This document shows, piece after piece, positions 21,110 through 30,696 of a DNA stretch of 64,000 bases (position 1 is its first letter; each line of letters starts with the position of its first letter). Source of the stretch: Fischerella sp. JS2 (GTDB lineage Bacteria > Cyanobacteriota > Cyanobacteriia > Cyanobacteriales > Nostocaceae). The stretch covers positions 186,001 to 250,000 of the forward strand of contig NZ_CP135918.1 of the NCBI RefSeq assembly GCF_032393985.1, in the 5' to 3' direction. Under the pieces are notes generated by a model. That model was given only the letters and a program-made list of their open reading frames with translations, did not search any database and was not told the DNA's origin. Made by a program: the position numbers and the translations under genes.

Positions 21110-23950
21110 TTAGTTTTCCCCCAGTAACCTCTTCAACTTTTTATCTGTAAACGGGTTTTTACCAGTGCGTAAATCTTTGATCCAACGTCGTACTTTTAAT
21201 TTTCCTATTTTACTATCGGTTGCGGCGATGTATGCCTCAAAGTCTTCGATCGCTCCTTGCTTGTTGCCAGTTAATGTTCTAGCAACACCACGCACAACTC
21301 GAATTTTTTGATTATTATTAGCAAGTTGTACAGCCTTTTCACAAGCTGGCATGACATCTGCTGCTTGTTTTTTCAGGCTACCTTGTAGGCAAAGTTCTCT
21401 CCACGCATCAGCAGAAATTTCTACTTTGGGATCTAAATTTTGGGCATTGGTATAAGCTATCACTGCTTGCTTAATCTTGCCCTGTTTCATAATTTTGTTT
21501 CCTTCATACATTAAAACTGGAGCCGCCAACCGCCCAATTTGAGTATCCAGTTTCAATGCTTCTTGGAACTTAGCGACTGCGCCTTCCAACTCACGTGTTT
21601 GTAGGCGTTGTTGTCCTTCCACAAGCAAGCGTTCTGCTTTGCCTTTGTTAACAAACTCTTGTGCTTTTGCCTTAGAGTCAAACTTTAAGTCAGTATTCCA
21701 CTGCTGGGCTTTGTGGAAGCTGTTAACAGCATTCTCAAAGTCGCCTTCTCTGGCTAACTTTTCACCTTGCATCAGATAGATTTCGCTGAGTTCGACATTT
21801 TTTTGAAGTCGGATTCCCTTAAAACCTACAACTCCCATAACAGTTAACACAAATCCTGCTGTAAGTGAACCGACAAGTATGTGTTTGAAAAAATGATTGA
21901 ATCTAGTTTTACTAGCTTCTTTTAATTCTGTTGTTCTTTCGGGTTGTGTGATTAGCTGTGTTAACTTTGGTTGTTGTTGCTGACGAATATAAGCTACTAA
22001 ATGATCATAGGCTAGTTGATAGCGATTAGTAGAGTTGTCTCGCAATAAGATTACTATGCCGGATGTAACTAATATCTGCAACACTAAATCAAGTGATAAT
22101 TGCTGTCTTTCCACACTAGTGATTAAGTGTTGCTGTAAATCCCGTTCTAATTCTGCACGAGTTTTGAGAGGACAATTACCTTCTGCATCTGTGAGGAAAT
22201 ACAGTACAAGTTCTGCTACTTTTTTATTTTCTCTACCGCAGTCTTCTATTACTTCATTTAAATAATGCTGAATTAGTTTTTCTTTTGCCTTTTCACCATA
22301 CTGGTGATATTCAGCCAAGGTTGTAATATTCTCTTTTTGTAATTGCGCGCCGACTATCTGCAAATCCATTGGGCGCACCTCACCCACTTTTCCTGCTAAG
22401 TCTTGTACCAATTGTTCTATCAATGCAGGCTCAAGTTGAAAACGAGTACCTGCGGTTAAACTTTCGGTAAGAGTTTTCGCATTAGCAGGTGTAAGGTTTC
22501 TCAATTTATAAAGAATATTTTTACTGAGAATATCATTATTAATGATCTCCATGCTAGGTAAATCATTATACGCCAGCAAATGATGTAAGTAATTTTCTTG
22601 CAGTGCCAGAATTACTTTTACAGACAAAATATTTAGACATTCTCCCAGAAACTCAAAAAATTGTCGCCTTTGTTCTGGTTGTGTGTGAATCAGGAAAAAT
22701 TCTTCAAATTGATCAAAAATCAGTACTGTACGAAGATTGTGCTGGTAATTATAGTGTAGTTGCTCTAGTAGGAAGTGGAATTTTGGCAGAGTGGGGGAGG
22801 AAGAGATAGGGAAAGTTTGAGGTTCTGGAATAATTTCGAGTTCTGAGGTTAAAGTGTCAAACTCAGAAGTCAAAATTTCGAGTTCAGAAGTCAAAGTTGC
22901 AAGTTCTAAGGCTAAAGTTTTAACCTCTAAAGTCGAAGTGTCGAGTTTTGAGATAGAAGTTTCAAGTTCTACAGCCGAGATTTCAAATTCTAAAGTAGAA
23001 GTTTCGAGTTCTGAACTCAAATAGTTATTTTTTCTATTGTCTTTATTTTCTATATCTGTAAATTCTTGGGTGTGTGTGTCTTCTCTTATTTCTAATTCTC
23101 CTACTCTCTGTTCTAATTGCTGTGCCAACTCTTCTATCCAGTAATCATAAACTCGTATTGGCACAACTAAGTTATCTTGATTAGCGATCGCTTTCTTTTT
23201 TAAAGCTGGAATTAATCCTGCATTTAATAGCGAACTTTTACCAACACCAGATTTTCCATGAATAATTATTAATTTGTAGTCCTCACTACTAATGCGCTCA
23301 AGCAACTGTTCTACATCCTTTTGGCGACCAGAGGCAGTGATTTCTGGTGCTATATTCTCTTCTTGGGATGGGATAAGTTGCTTCCTGACAGTTGTAATCA
23401 ACTTTGCTTGCTGTGTAGCTGCTAAGCTACCTGCACCAATAAACGTCCGTAAGCCATATTTTTGTTCAACTGCACGTTGTTCAAACTTGGTAGAAAAGGC
23501 TTTCAGATATTGTTTTTGCTGTTTGTATAGTCTCTGTAAACTATTTAAAATACTAATGTAAAGATATGGATTATTGTCAGTGATACCAATTTGTTTAGCA
23601 GCTTCTAAATTGCTGATAGCTGCTAGAATTTCGTTTAATTGCTCTTGGGTTTCCGCCAGAATAAATAGACAGGAACTTTTAATAAATAAGAAACCCGTTA
23701 GAGAAGAAGGAGTAGGGAGGGAGTTTTGCTGCCAATGTTCTCTGTTCTGGTAAGTAGATAAAAATTCTAATGCTGTTTGAGCTAGGCTTTTGGCATAATG
23801 CCAATTGTTTTTTGCCAAAGCGACTTCAGCTAAAAGGTAATGATCTTGGGCTAGTTTCAGGAAGTTTTTTTCTTGGGATAAAGTTTTATTAGTTGTCTTA
23901 TGTTCCACCTCAGGTAAGTGTTGCATATTTTGTGAATGCACCTTGTTCAT
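21110..23950 (-). CDS. STAND-type NTPase with TPR repeats and a minisatellite-encoded heptad insert
   Basis: 946 residues. An N-terminal helical, TPR-like region (~25-165) is followed by an AAA/STAND ATPase domain: Walker A HGKSGVGKSS (231-240) and Walker B VLIFDQFEEFF (409-419). Between the two, residues 314-374 are nine imperfect 7-residue units of the type ELETSTL/ELEILTS, encoded by a 21-bp minisatellite. A hydrophobic segment (~688-709) predicts one membrane span, and the C-terminal ~220 residues are TPR repeats (KLAREGDFENAVNSFHKAQQ). Such architectures act as signalling or scaffold ATPases; the function here is unknown. A defence role is possible but not supported by a recognisable effector domain. 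Confidence 0.8.
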   Translation of the reverse strand: MNKVHSQNMQHLPEVEHKTTNKTLSQEKNFLKLAQDHYLLAEVALAKNNWHYAKSLAQTALEFLSTYQNREHWQQNSLPTPSSLTGFLFIKSSCLFILAETQEQLNEILAAISNLEAAKQIGITDNNPYLYISILNSLQRLYKQQKQYLKAFSTKFEQRAVEQKYGLRTFIGAGSLAATQQAKLITTVRKQLIPSQEENIAPEITASGRQKDVEQLLERISSEDYKLIIIHGKSGVGKSSLLNAGLIPALKKKAIANQDNLVVPIRVYDYWIEELAQQLEQRVGELEIREDTHTQEFTDIENKDNRKNNYLSSELETSTLEFEISAVELETSISKLDTSTLEVKTLALELATLTSELEILTSEFDTLTSELEIIPEPQTFPISSSPTLPKFHFLLEQLHYNYQHNLRTVLIFDQFEEFFLIHTQPEQRRQFFEFLGECLNILSVKVILALQENYLHHLLAYNDLPSMEIINNDILSKNILYKLRNLTPANAKTLTESLTAGTRFQLEPALIEQLVQDLAGKVGEVRPMDLQIVGAQLQKENITTLAEYHQYGEKAKEKLIQHYLNEVIEDCGRENKKVAELVLYFLTDAEGNCPLKTRAELERDLQQHLITSVERQQLSLDLVLQILVTSGIVILLRDNSTNRYQLAYDHLVAYIRQQQQPKLTQLITQPERTTELKEASKTRFNHFFKHILVGSLTAGFVLTVMGVVGFKGIRLQKNVELSEIYLMQGEKLAREGDFENAVNSFHKAQQWNTDLKFDSKAKAQEFVNKGKAERLLVEGQQRLQTRELEGAVAKFQEALKLDTQIGRLAAPVLMYEGNKIMKQGKIKQAVIAYTNAQNLDPKVEISADAWRELCLQGSLKKQAADVMPACEKAVQLANNNQKIRVVRGVARTLTGNKQGAIEDFEAYIAATDSKIGKLKVRRWIKDLRTGKNPFTDKKLKRLLGEN
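22829..23011 (-). repeat. 21-bp coding minisatellite in the STAND ATPase
   Basis: Nine diverged tandem copies of a 21-bp unit, each encoding seven residues with Glu/Asp and Leu at fixed positions (ELETSTL, EFEISAV, ELETSIS, KLDTSTL, EVKTLAL, ELATLTS, ELEILTS, EFDTLTS, ELEIIPE). Period 7 predicts a coiled coil. Copies are diverged at both nucleotide and protein level, so the expansion is not recent. Confidence 0.85.
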
Positions 23951-24215
23951 TGCAAATGAGTTAATTTATTATCATATTTTAGTCTTAGTTAAAAAAGCAC
24001 TTAATTTTTAGAGAAAATAAATTTACCTTTTTGCGATCGCTAATCCAGCTTTGGATGTTGCACAATATGGCAATAAAGTCATATAGACGCGCTCATAGGC
24101 TACTTACCCTTCGGGAATTTCAGGGAACAGAAGCCACTTCGTGTCTACCCGCAGGGTATCGCAAATACGCAAAGTACACGAAGAGGGTATTTTTTGGTAA
24201 AGGGAGAAAAGAAAA
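23951..24215. repeat. Repeat-containing intergenic region
   Basis: A HIP1 octamer (GCGATCGC near 24034) and a patchwork of dispersed-repeat fragments at ~24085-24190 (pieces like GTGTCTACCCGCAGGG and CGCAAATACGCAAAG). The plus-strand ORF that crosses it into the next gene is a repeat translation. No gene seen. Confidence 0.55.
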
Positions 24216-24644
24216 TCATATTGCATTCATTTTGTCGTTGAGTTCTCGAATTCGTCGGGAGAGAATACCAATAATATTCACGGCAATTTCAGGAGTTTCA
24301 TCAATTGCTTCGTAAAGCTGTTCTTGAGTTAATTCTAAGCATTCACAAGCTTCTAAAGTGGTGGCGGAAGCAGAACGTGGTTGAGCATCAAATACTGCCA
24401 TTTCGCCAAAGGATTCGCCTTTGGGGAAAATAGCTAGTTGTTGTTTACCAATATGGACTTTGACTTTACCGGAAACGACAATATAAAGCGATCGCCCTTC
24501 GTCTCCTTCGTTAAAAATGGTGTAATGTCCTGGAAACGATAATTCATCCATGACAGAAGCTAATCGGACGATAAAATCATCGCGTAGTTCTTTAAAAATC
24601 GGTACTCTGCGGACAAATAATAAACGTTCAACGGTAGTTAGCAT
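24216..24644 (-). CDS. Single cyclic-nucleotide-binding-domain protein
   Basis: 142 residues, essentially one cNMP-binding domain (Crp/cAMP-kinase regulatory fold): an N-terminal helix, then FPGHYTIFNEGDEGRSLYIVVSGKV, IGKQQLAIFPKGESFGEMAVFD (phosphate-binding cassette with GE), PRSASATTLEACECLEL and a C-terminal helix. There is no helix-turn-helix, so it is not a transcription factor. It lies downstream of, and co-oriented with, the translocase/HEAT gene, separated by a broken four-helix-bundle gene; in some cyanobacterial proteins translocase, HEAT and cNMP domains are fused. A regulatory partnership is therefore an inference worth keeping. Confidence 0.85.
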   Translation of the reverse strand: MLTTVERLLFVRRVPIFKELRDDFIVRLASVMDELSFPGHYTIFNEGDEGRSLYIVVSGKVKVHIGKQQLAIFPKGESFGEMAVFDAQPRSASATTLEACECLELTQEQLYEAIDETPEIAVNIIGILSRRIRELNDKMNAI

Positions 24645-24670
24645 AATAAATAGTGGTTAGTAGTTAGTGG

Positions 24671-25064
24671 TTAGTGGATATTATTTTGTTTTTGGGTTTT
24701 TGCAGCTTTATCAAGATAATTTAGATATGCGTTTAGCTTTGGTGATAGATCATTAATAATAGGAGCAAGTCTATTTAATTGCTCATTTGTCATTAATTTA
24801 CGAGAAGATGCCCGTTTTAACCAGTATTTAGTTTCATGTAAAGAGCCTCTAGCAATTTTGACAAAACGTTGATTAACTTGATAATTATGACGTCCTGCTC
24901 CTTCTGCAATATTTGCACCTATAACTATCGACAGAACGGATAATTTGCTTGCCAAGTGTATCTTTTTCAAAGTAACTCCAACTGATTACAATATCCCAAA
25001 TCATATCTGCCAGCTTCTCAGCTAATTGGAAAACCTGTAAATCCTCAACACTCGATTTTTGCAT
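24671..25064 (-). pseudogene. Four-helix-bundle (23S rRNA intervening-sequence-type) protein, frameshifted
   Basis: Two overlapping frames together encode one ~130-residue protein of the four-helix-bundle family named after proteins in rRNA intervening sequences. Frame one: MQKSSVEDLQVFQLAEKLAD... LGKQIIRSVDS. Frame two resumes IGANIAEGAGRHNYQVNQRF... WLKRASSRKLMTNEQLN. The family core SVDSIGANIAEG is split by one extra base within ATAACTA at ~24921-24927 (plus strand). The start at 25064 has a GGTGGAGAT ribosome-binding site. TTAGTGG-type repeats flank both ends, suggesting the gene arrived as a movable unit between the translocase and cNMP genes. A sequencing error is an alternative to true decay. 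Confidence 0.75.
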
Positions 25065-25092
25065 TTTTATATCTCCACCACTAACCACTAAT

Positions 25093-25122
25093 GTACAGAC
25101 GCGATGTTCCTCGCGTCTCTAC
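25093..25122. repeat. GTACAGACGCG hairpin copy
   Basis: GTACAGACGCG-N8-CGCGTCTCTAC, nearly identical to the hairpin at 4616-4645 and related to 40774-40801. Its right end overlaps the stop codon of the translocase/HEAT gene, whose last residues (VVSG) are encoded by TTAGTGG repeats. Confidence 0.8.
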
Positions 25123-28100
25123 CCACTAACCACTAACTTCATTAACTCTTTGACTTGATTAATGACAAGCGGATGGGGATCTTTTTGTAGTTGGGGTAAT
25201 ATTTTGATTAGGATGCGGGGTGATACTACACTTAAATAGGCGATCGCTGCTTCTCGGACAAAACCTGTGGGATGGCTGAAGCTTTCTAAGACTTGTTCTG
25301 TGGTGAGACGGATGCGAGCAACTTGAGCAAAATGGAAACAACAAGCCAAGCACCAGTCAGAAAGTAAATGTTTATGTATTAATAAACTACGAATACGTTC
25401 GTTAACTGCCATTTGTTGGTATTCTGCCATCTCTGCTGCTATAAGATATTGCAGTTTTTCGGCTGGCGATCGCTGATCTAAAATATTAAGCAGTAAGGAT
25501 TTATTTGGCAAATTTATAGTATGTTCTAAAATTTCTAATCCTCGTGCTAAATTTACTGCTGATGCCGAACGTAAATTAAAAGCTGCTGCTTGGATTTTTT
25601 CGATGGGATAAAGTAGCTGTAGTAGCAATAATAATCTTTCTTTAATATCACCTTCTAATTCTAATATGGCACGGTTTAATAAAGATATAACAGCAATAAT
25701 TCTAATACCAGAATGATAAGTATCTATAGTTTCTTGTGTTTTTAAATCTATATATTGATTATAGATTTCCAATTGATTTTCAAAGTCTATGTAAGCTGCA
25801 TAAAGTTCACCAATAAAATATAGCTCTTGCTCAATTAATGCCTTGACTTTGATTTCATAAAACTGTTCTACTAAACCAAGAATGCCTTCATTTTGTAACC
25901 TTTTGAGTAAAGCACGGAGAATATGATCTCTGCTATTACCCCGTGAGGTTTCTAAAAACTGCCATAAAGTATCTATCGCTTCTAAACTGGGGATTTGACT
26001 AATGGTACGCCAAGCGTAAATTCTCACTATTTCTGGCTTATAGATATTAGTAGCTAACTCAACCAACATTGGTAGGGCTTCATTTTCCAGTTTTACCAAA
26101 GCCTGCATTGCTGCATTGCGGGTTGATTTGTAATAAAGTCCTCCCAATAAAGCTGGATAATACTCCTCTAAATGAGTTGCGGCAATCATTTCTATGACAG
26201 CAAAACGCACTCGTAGGGATTCATCTTGCAATAAATTGGGAATATAAATTCGCAGCGCTTGCAAATGAACTGCTTCACTCAAGGCTTTTACTGCATTCAC
26301 CCGTTCTTTTTCTTGGTGATGAGTCAGCATCCGTCGCAAAGTCTTGGTCGCCGCTAATTTTTGCATGGGTGTTCCCTCGCGCAGCAATAGAGCAGCAGCT
26401 GTAGCACGGATGATAGAGTGTTCTTCTGTAAGATACTTTTCTAATTGATTGACATCTGGATCTGACTCAGCCAACCAAACGTAGCGTAGGGAAAGAGCAA
26501 ATATCTCTGGAGTAACACTATTTTGGGGTAGTTCCAATAAAGCACGAACTGCTGGCAAGTAAGCAGGATTTACACCTGCTGCAAGCATTACTTCCAAACT
26601 AGGTTTTTGCAAGCCAGGAGGTAACTTGACTAGTAAAGGAGCTAAGACTTCACCTACACCTTGGGGATCAATTTGAGATAAAAGTTCAATACAAGAGCGT
26701 TTATCTGTCTGAGTACCTTTTTCTCCCAAGGTTTGAACGACTGCTTGTTTGAATGCGCGTAAGTCTGCATTTGTAGCACTAAGTTGCCCTTGTCCTGCAC
26801 TTAAAACTAACAAGTTAACGTAACGCGATCGCAAAAACCAAATTACTACCAAGCAGCACAAAGCTACAAGTACGGTTTCTAACACCAAAATTGAAGCGTG
26901 TATAGGTAGCAGTTTTCTGCCTAACCATAGGGTAAATAAAATTACAAAACCTGCTGTTCCTGCACCAAAGGTATCAGCAAAGCCTCCTGCTAATGACTGA
27001 ACATGGCTACGAATTTTATTTGGGATGGGTTGGAAAAGTAGAGGTCCACTACTGACAACAAAGGTGTAACGTAGAAGTTCGTCTAGGAATTTCAGAATTA
27101 CTAGACCCCATAAAAGATTATAGGAATTGCCCCAGGGCAATAAACCTAACAAGGGTATAGTTAAAGGCATTAACAAACCTACGGTGACTGGTAAAGTTGC
27201 AGCAGTGTAAAATACTCCAAAGCGCTCAAGGGCACGACTGGAAATAAATAACTGCATTCCCAACTCACATAATCCCGTAATCCCACCTAATAAACCCAAA
27301 AAGCTGGCAATATCTTTACCCTGAAAATTTGAATTCAACTGAGTAAGATATTGAAAATCAATCAATACTCCCATTGCTTGCAAAAGAGCGAAAAATGCAA
27401 ACAGCAACCAGGCGTAACGCTTTATCGGTCCAAACAGGCGGCGTTTTTGAGAGTATTGTGCTGCTTCTATTTCGATTTGGGGAGTATCAGGAAAAGCCTG
27501 GGGATAATTTTTACTGAGATAAAAAAGAATAAAGGCCCCTAAGCCGATGAATACACCAGCTATGGGCATAATTACGTTATCTAATCCTACAAATAGCAAT
27601 AGAAATGGCAAACTAAAGCCACTAATGACATCAGCTACTAAAATACCGCTACTGATCAGGGGAAAGGCGCGTTTAATTTCCCGAATGTTAAATAGTTGGT
27701 TAGCAGCAATCGAGGTATTAAGGTCGTTGATTACGTAAAATGCATCCACCCATAACCGTAGGAGAAATATGATAACTACCGAAAGATAGGAAACGTGTAA
27801 ACCGATACGAAACAGAACTAGTGGCAAGAACATGCAAGGGGCGATCGCTATAATTACCCGCCGCAAGGGAAAAATCTTTTGCAACCAGGAGTATAACATG
27901 ACCAAAACTGCACCCATAATGGCACTGGCGATATAAATCCAAGGTAAGGATTTAGCCCCGTACTGATCCAGAAACAGTGCTACTGTGGAGTCTTCTGACC
28001 ACCGTAATCCTATTGATGTGCTGGTGTAAAAAGCGAACATTAACCAAGTGCGATCGCCTTCCTCTGGTCGAAGATTTACCCACTTAAGTAATTGCGACAA

Positions 28101-28142
28101 AATGCCTTTTTTGGGAGTAGTCCAGTAATTTTTCAGTTCCAT
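25119..28142 (-). CDS. Nucleotide-translocase-like membrane protein with C-terminal HEAT repeats
   Basis: 1007 residues. The N-terminal ~450 residues hold about 12 hydrophobic segments in an MFS-like arrangement resembling the ATP/ADP (Npt/Tlc) translocase family (LNLRPEEG-like start WVNLRPEEGDRTWLMFAFY; FYVINDLNTSIAANQLFNIRE; DFQYLTQLNSNF). From ~500 onward the protein is alpha-helical with HEAT-type repeats (VNAVKALSEAVHLQALRIYI; RVRFAVIEMIAATHLEEYYP; STRNAAMQALVKLENEALPM). Whether it moves nucleotides is unknown; free-living cyanobacterial versions have no established substrate. HEAT repeats suggest a cytoplasmic protein-binding platform. The next gene but one encodes a lone cNMP domain, a possible regulator. 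Confidence 0.7.
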   Translation of the reverse strand: MELKNYWTTPKKGILSQLLKWVNLRPEEGDRTWLMFAFYTSTSIGLRWSEDSTVALFLDQYGAKSLPWIYIASAIMGAVLVMLYSWLQKIFPLRRVIIAIAPCMFLPLVLFRIGLHVSYLSVVIIFLLRLWVDAFYVINDLNTSIAANQLFNIREIKRAFPLISSGILVADVISGFSLPFLLLFVGLDNVIMPIAGVFIGLGAFILFYLSKNYPQAFPDTPQIEIEAAQYSQKRRLFGPIKRYAWLLFAFFALLQAMGVLIDFQYLTQLNSNFQGKDIASFLGLLGGITGLCELGMQLFISSRALERFGVFYTAATLPVTVGLLMPLTIPLLGLLPWGNSYNLLWGLVILKFLDELLRYTFVVSSGPLLFQPIPNKIRSHVQSLAGGFADTFGAGTAGFVILFTLWLGRKLLPIHASILVLETVLVALCCLVVIWFLRSRYVNLLVLSAGQGQLSATNADLRAFKQAVVQTLGEKGTQTDKRSCIELLSQIDPQGVGEVLAPLLVKLPPGLQKPSLEVMLAAGVNPAYLPAVRALLELPQNSVTPEIFALSLRYVWLAESDPDVNQLEKYLTEEHSIIRATAAALLLREGTPMQKLAATKTLRRMLTHHQEKERVNAVKALSEAVHLQALRIYIPNLLQDESLRVRFAVIEMIAATHLEEYYPALLGGLYYKSTRNAAMQALVKLENEALPMLVELATNIYKPEIVRIYAWRTISQIPSLEAIDTLWQFLETSRGNSRDHILRALLKRLQNEGILGLVEQFYEIKVKALIEQELYFIGELYAAYIDFENQLEIYNQYIDLKTQETIDTYHSGIRIIAVISLLNRAILELEGDIKERLLLLLQLLYPIEKIQAAAFNLRSASAVNLARGLEILEHTINLPNKSLLLNILDQRSPAEKLQYLIAAEMAEYQQMAVNERIRSLLIHKHLLSDWCLACCFHFAQVARIRLTTEQVLESFSHPTGFVREAAIAYLSVVSPRILIKILPQLQKDPHPLVINQVKELMKLVVSG

Positions 28143-28603
28143 GCAGTTTTAAAATAGTTGGTTGTTGATGGTTGGTGGTGAGTCCAGCCCCCAAAAAGGC
28201 GGTTCCCGTCACGATGGGGGACTGGCGAACCCGAAGGGTTGGTTGTTGATTGTTGGTATTCCAAACACCAGACAACACACAACACAAAACCTTAGTTACT
28301 CAGTTCTGCATGACCAGTATTAGACTTATTGCAAAAATCGGGAAAAGGTGTAGACGCGTAAACGACTGCCCATGCGCCGTAAGGCTTTGCCGTAGGGTAG
28401 GGGTAAGAGTTAATTAAAAAACCCTTTCCCTTTGCCCTTGAACCTCAAAGTGAGTACATAGCAAAAGTCCTGAGTAACCGAGTATTATTTTTCCCACTCA
28501 GAACTCAGGACTATCAATATTTATGTGAATTTGTTAGTTGTTGCTTGTTGGTTGTTGACTGATTACAAACATCAAACAACAAACACCAAACAACAAAATT
28601 AAA
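28143..28603. other. Intergenic region with dispersed repeats
   Basis: TTGGTTGTTGA repeats flank a C/G-rich element (GGCGGTTCCCGTCACGATGG, 28189-28208) related to the one at 4798-4835. AGTCCTGAGT (28467-28476) and ACTCAGGACT (~28504-28513) form an inverted repeat that could terminate infC. No gene seen. Confidence 0.5.
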
Positions 28604-29137
28604 TTATTTCTTCGGAGAAAGAAGCATCATCATGTTTCGTCCTTCTTTTTTGGGTGCTTGCTGCACCTCTGCAACTGCTTCTAAATCGGTTGCCATCCGT
28701 TTTAGCAAATCTTCTGCCAGATCGCTGTGTTGTATTTCTCGACCCCGGAACATGACGGTGGCTTTCACTTTATCGCCATCTTTGAGAAAACGTTCTGCTT
28801 GCTTAACACGGACGTTGTAATCGTGTTCTTCTATCTTGTAGCGCATTTTCACTTCTTTCACATCAGCTGTGTGCTGCTTCTTCCTGGCTTCCCGCGCTTT
28901 CTTCTCCTGCTCAAATTTGTACTTCCCATAATCCATAATCCGGCAAACCGGCGGATCGGCCTTGTCACTGAGCAGCACTAGGTCTAGCTCTTTTTCCTCG
29001 GCTAGTTGCAGCGCTTCCTGTGGGGACAGAATCCCCAACTGGGCTCCATCGGTATCGATGACCCGAATTTTCGGAAAGCGAATTCTCTCATTAATTTGGG
29101 GCAAATCGCGAGTTCTTTTTTTCTCAGTCACTGGCAT
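28604..29137 (-). CDS. infC: Translation initiation factor IF-3
   Basis: Binds the 30S subunit, prevents premature joining with 50S and proofreads the initiator tRNA and start codon. 177 residues: N-terminal domain [20 protein letters not shown], the Lys-rich linker [20 protein letters not shown], and C-terminal domain [20 protein letters not shown] with [13 protein letters not shown]. Length and both domains are complete. The start is a normal ATG (29137), not the AUU used for autoregulation in E. coli. It is not followed by rpmI or rplT, so it is separated from the usual ribosomal cluster, as in other cyanobacteria. Confidence 0.97.
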   Translation of the reverse strand: MPVTEKKRTRDLPQINERIRFPKIRVIDTDGAQLGILSPQEALQLAEEKELDLVLLSDKADPPVCRIMDYGKYKFEQEKKAREARKKQHTADVKEVKMRYKIEEHDYNVRVKQAERFLKDGDKVKATVMFRGREIQHSDLAEDLLKRMATDLEAVAEVQQAPKKEGRNMMMLLSPKK

Positions 29138-29832
29138 TATGATTTGTGGCAGCTCTTTGTTAAGAATTGAGTTTGGTATTGTGTAATCTACCTCAGGAAC
29201 ATTAAAAATATCTGAGGACTAAAATAATGGTCTATATCTAGGGTAGCTAATCCATAGGATAGCCCTTGAGTAATTGTAACTGTTCTGTCATTCTACTCAT
29301 TCTGAGAGAATTTCTATCCAATAGTTAACCTAAATTACACATCCGCAGCATTTGTTAACTATTGTAGCATTTGTTTGTCATATTATTGACACCTTAATGT
29401 TTCAGTATATTTGGTAATGATACAAATGCCAAATCTAAGGGTTCAGAATTTATAATTCTCTTTTTGTCCAGAAAGTATATAACGAACCGCAAAGAACGCA
29501 AAGAACAGAAGAATGGCATAGGTAGTCTTGAACTGAGCAGAGAATCATAGATTTGAGTTAATGAAAACAATTTTAGAGTAGTAATTTCCAGTATTATTAC
29601 TGAGGTTTCAGCGAAAAATCCTTGATAAGCAAGGGCAAGAGTAAAGGGGAATAAAAACCCTACACCCTGAAATCAGTGAACAGTTAACAGTTAACAGTTA
29701 AAAACTGATAACTGTTCTACGCTTGTATTCTTAGGAATTAAGGTTCAAATCATAGCGCTGACACAGGGTTTGGAGTTTTTCACGGACGAGCGATCGCACA
29801 AGCCTTGACTCAATATAGTGGTTTTAAAAAAT
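29138..29832. other. Intergenic region between infC and the CRISPR regulator
   Basis: No gene seen. It contains the infC promoter and leader, a CAAAGAACGCAAAGAACAG repeat (~29492-29510), and a triple AACAGTTA direct repeat with its inverse (TAACTGTT) at 29679-29719, a possible hairpin 3' of the WYL gene. This marks the left border of the CRISPR locus. Confidence 0.5.
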
Positions 29833-30696
29833 CTAGCTCCTGATTTCAATATCGTATAAAATGCAGAGGCTAAGGAGTTTTTGCTTTAAGCGATCACGTA
29901 TGGGTTCAGGTGAGATGATTACGCATTCGTCCCAATAACGTGCAACTTCTCGAATTAGCCAAAACTCGTTGACAACCCTTCGCACTACTTGACGTACATC
30001 TCCAATTATTTCGTCTTCTAAGTCATCTTCCCTACGTTGATAAGACTTTACCATCCACCCTCGAAATTGTAAGTACACTTTGAGATAGTCTAATCCCTCT
30101 CGCCATTCGCCGCTTGCGGGTACAATTGAGCGGATTTTATCAAAGATTAAACTGCGGTTGTGCCAAAGTTCTGGCAAATCAGGAATCAAATTTTCTACAT
30201 CTTCTGTTTCTTCACACCAAATCATTAAATAAAAGCGTTTATCAAAGAAGCGTGGTTCTGCATAACGTACTGTATACTGTAGTTCTTGTCCTTGAGAATT
30301 TTCATAGAGTAGGTAAAAAGGCTGTTGATTTTGCCTATATTCATCTATTTGACGTCGCCATGCTTGTACGAGTTTACTTGCTTGTTTGAGTAAAGATTGG
30401 CGGATTGCAGCATCTAAATTTCCTCGTTCTAGTAAAAGTGTAATTACAGTTTGAGCTTCGCCAATACGACCTGCATCACTGAGGGCTTTGATAGCTTGCT
30501 GCAAGGCATTAACTTGGTTTGAGTCTAGGGTAAAAGGCTTTCCGACTTCTACAGATTGTTGAGCGATCGCCACTATTAAGCCAGAAATACTGGGGTCTTT
30601 GCCCCAATATATATTGAGATTGCGAGCGATCGCTTCTAATTGCTCCTTGGTTCCAGGCGGAATTGACAGTGTAATTGTTTCTTTTTTTCTCGGCAT
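29833..30696 (-). CDS. WYL-domain transcriptional regulator, probable CRISPR-Cas repressor
   Basis: 287 residues. The N-terminal part (MPRKKETITLSIPPGTKEQL) reads like a ribbon-helix-helix or related DNA-binding segment; the middle (~125-200) has the WYL-type beta fold (QPFYLLYENSQGQELQYTV; FFDKRFYLMIWCEETEDVEN); the C-terminal ~70 residues resemble the WCX extension. WYL proteins bind ligands or nucleic acids and regulate defence loci. In Synechocystis PCC 6803 the WYL protein Sll7009 negatively affects crRNA accumulation of a subtype I-D locus. This gene is divergent from cas10d with a 182-bp shared spacer containing inverted repeats, the expected position of a locus repressor. Confidence 0.75.
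   Translation of the reverse strand: MPRKKETITLSIPPGTKEQLEAIARNLNIYWGKDPSISGLIVAIAQQSVEVGKPFTLDSNQVNALQQAIKALSDAGRIGEAQTVITLLLERGNLDAAIRQSLLKQASKLVQAWRRQIDEYRQNQQPFYLLYENSQGQELQYTVRYAEPRFFDKRFYLMIWCEETEDVENLIPDLPELWHNRSLIFDKIRSIVPASGEWREGLDYLKVYLQFRGWMVKSYQRREDDLEDEIIGDVRQVVRRVVNEFWLIREVARYWDECVIISPEPIRDRLKQKLLSLCILYDIEIRS

Noticed and set aside
21110-23950. STAND ATPase as a dedicated antiphage defence gene
   Set aside because: The N-terminus shows no recognisable effector domain such as a nuclease, TIR or protease, and it is not near other defence genes.
24031-24315. 94-codon plus-strand ORF
   Set aside because: It overlaps the cNMP-domain gene on the other strand and is otherwise made of dispersed-repeat DNA.
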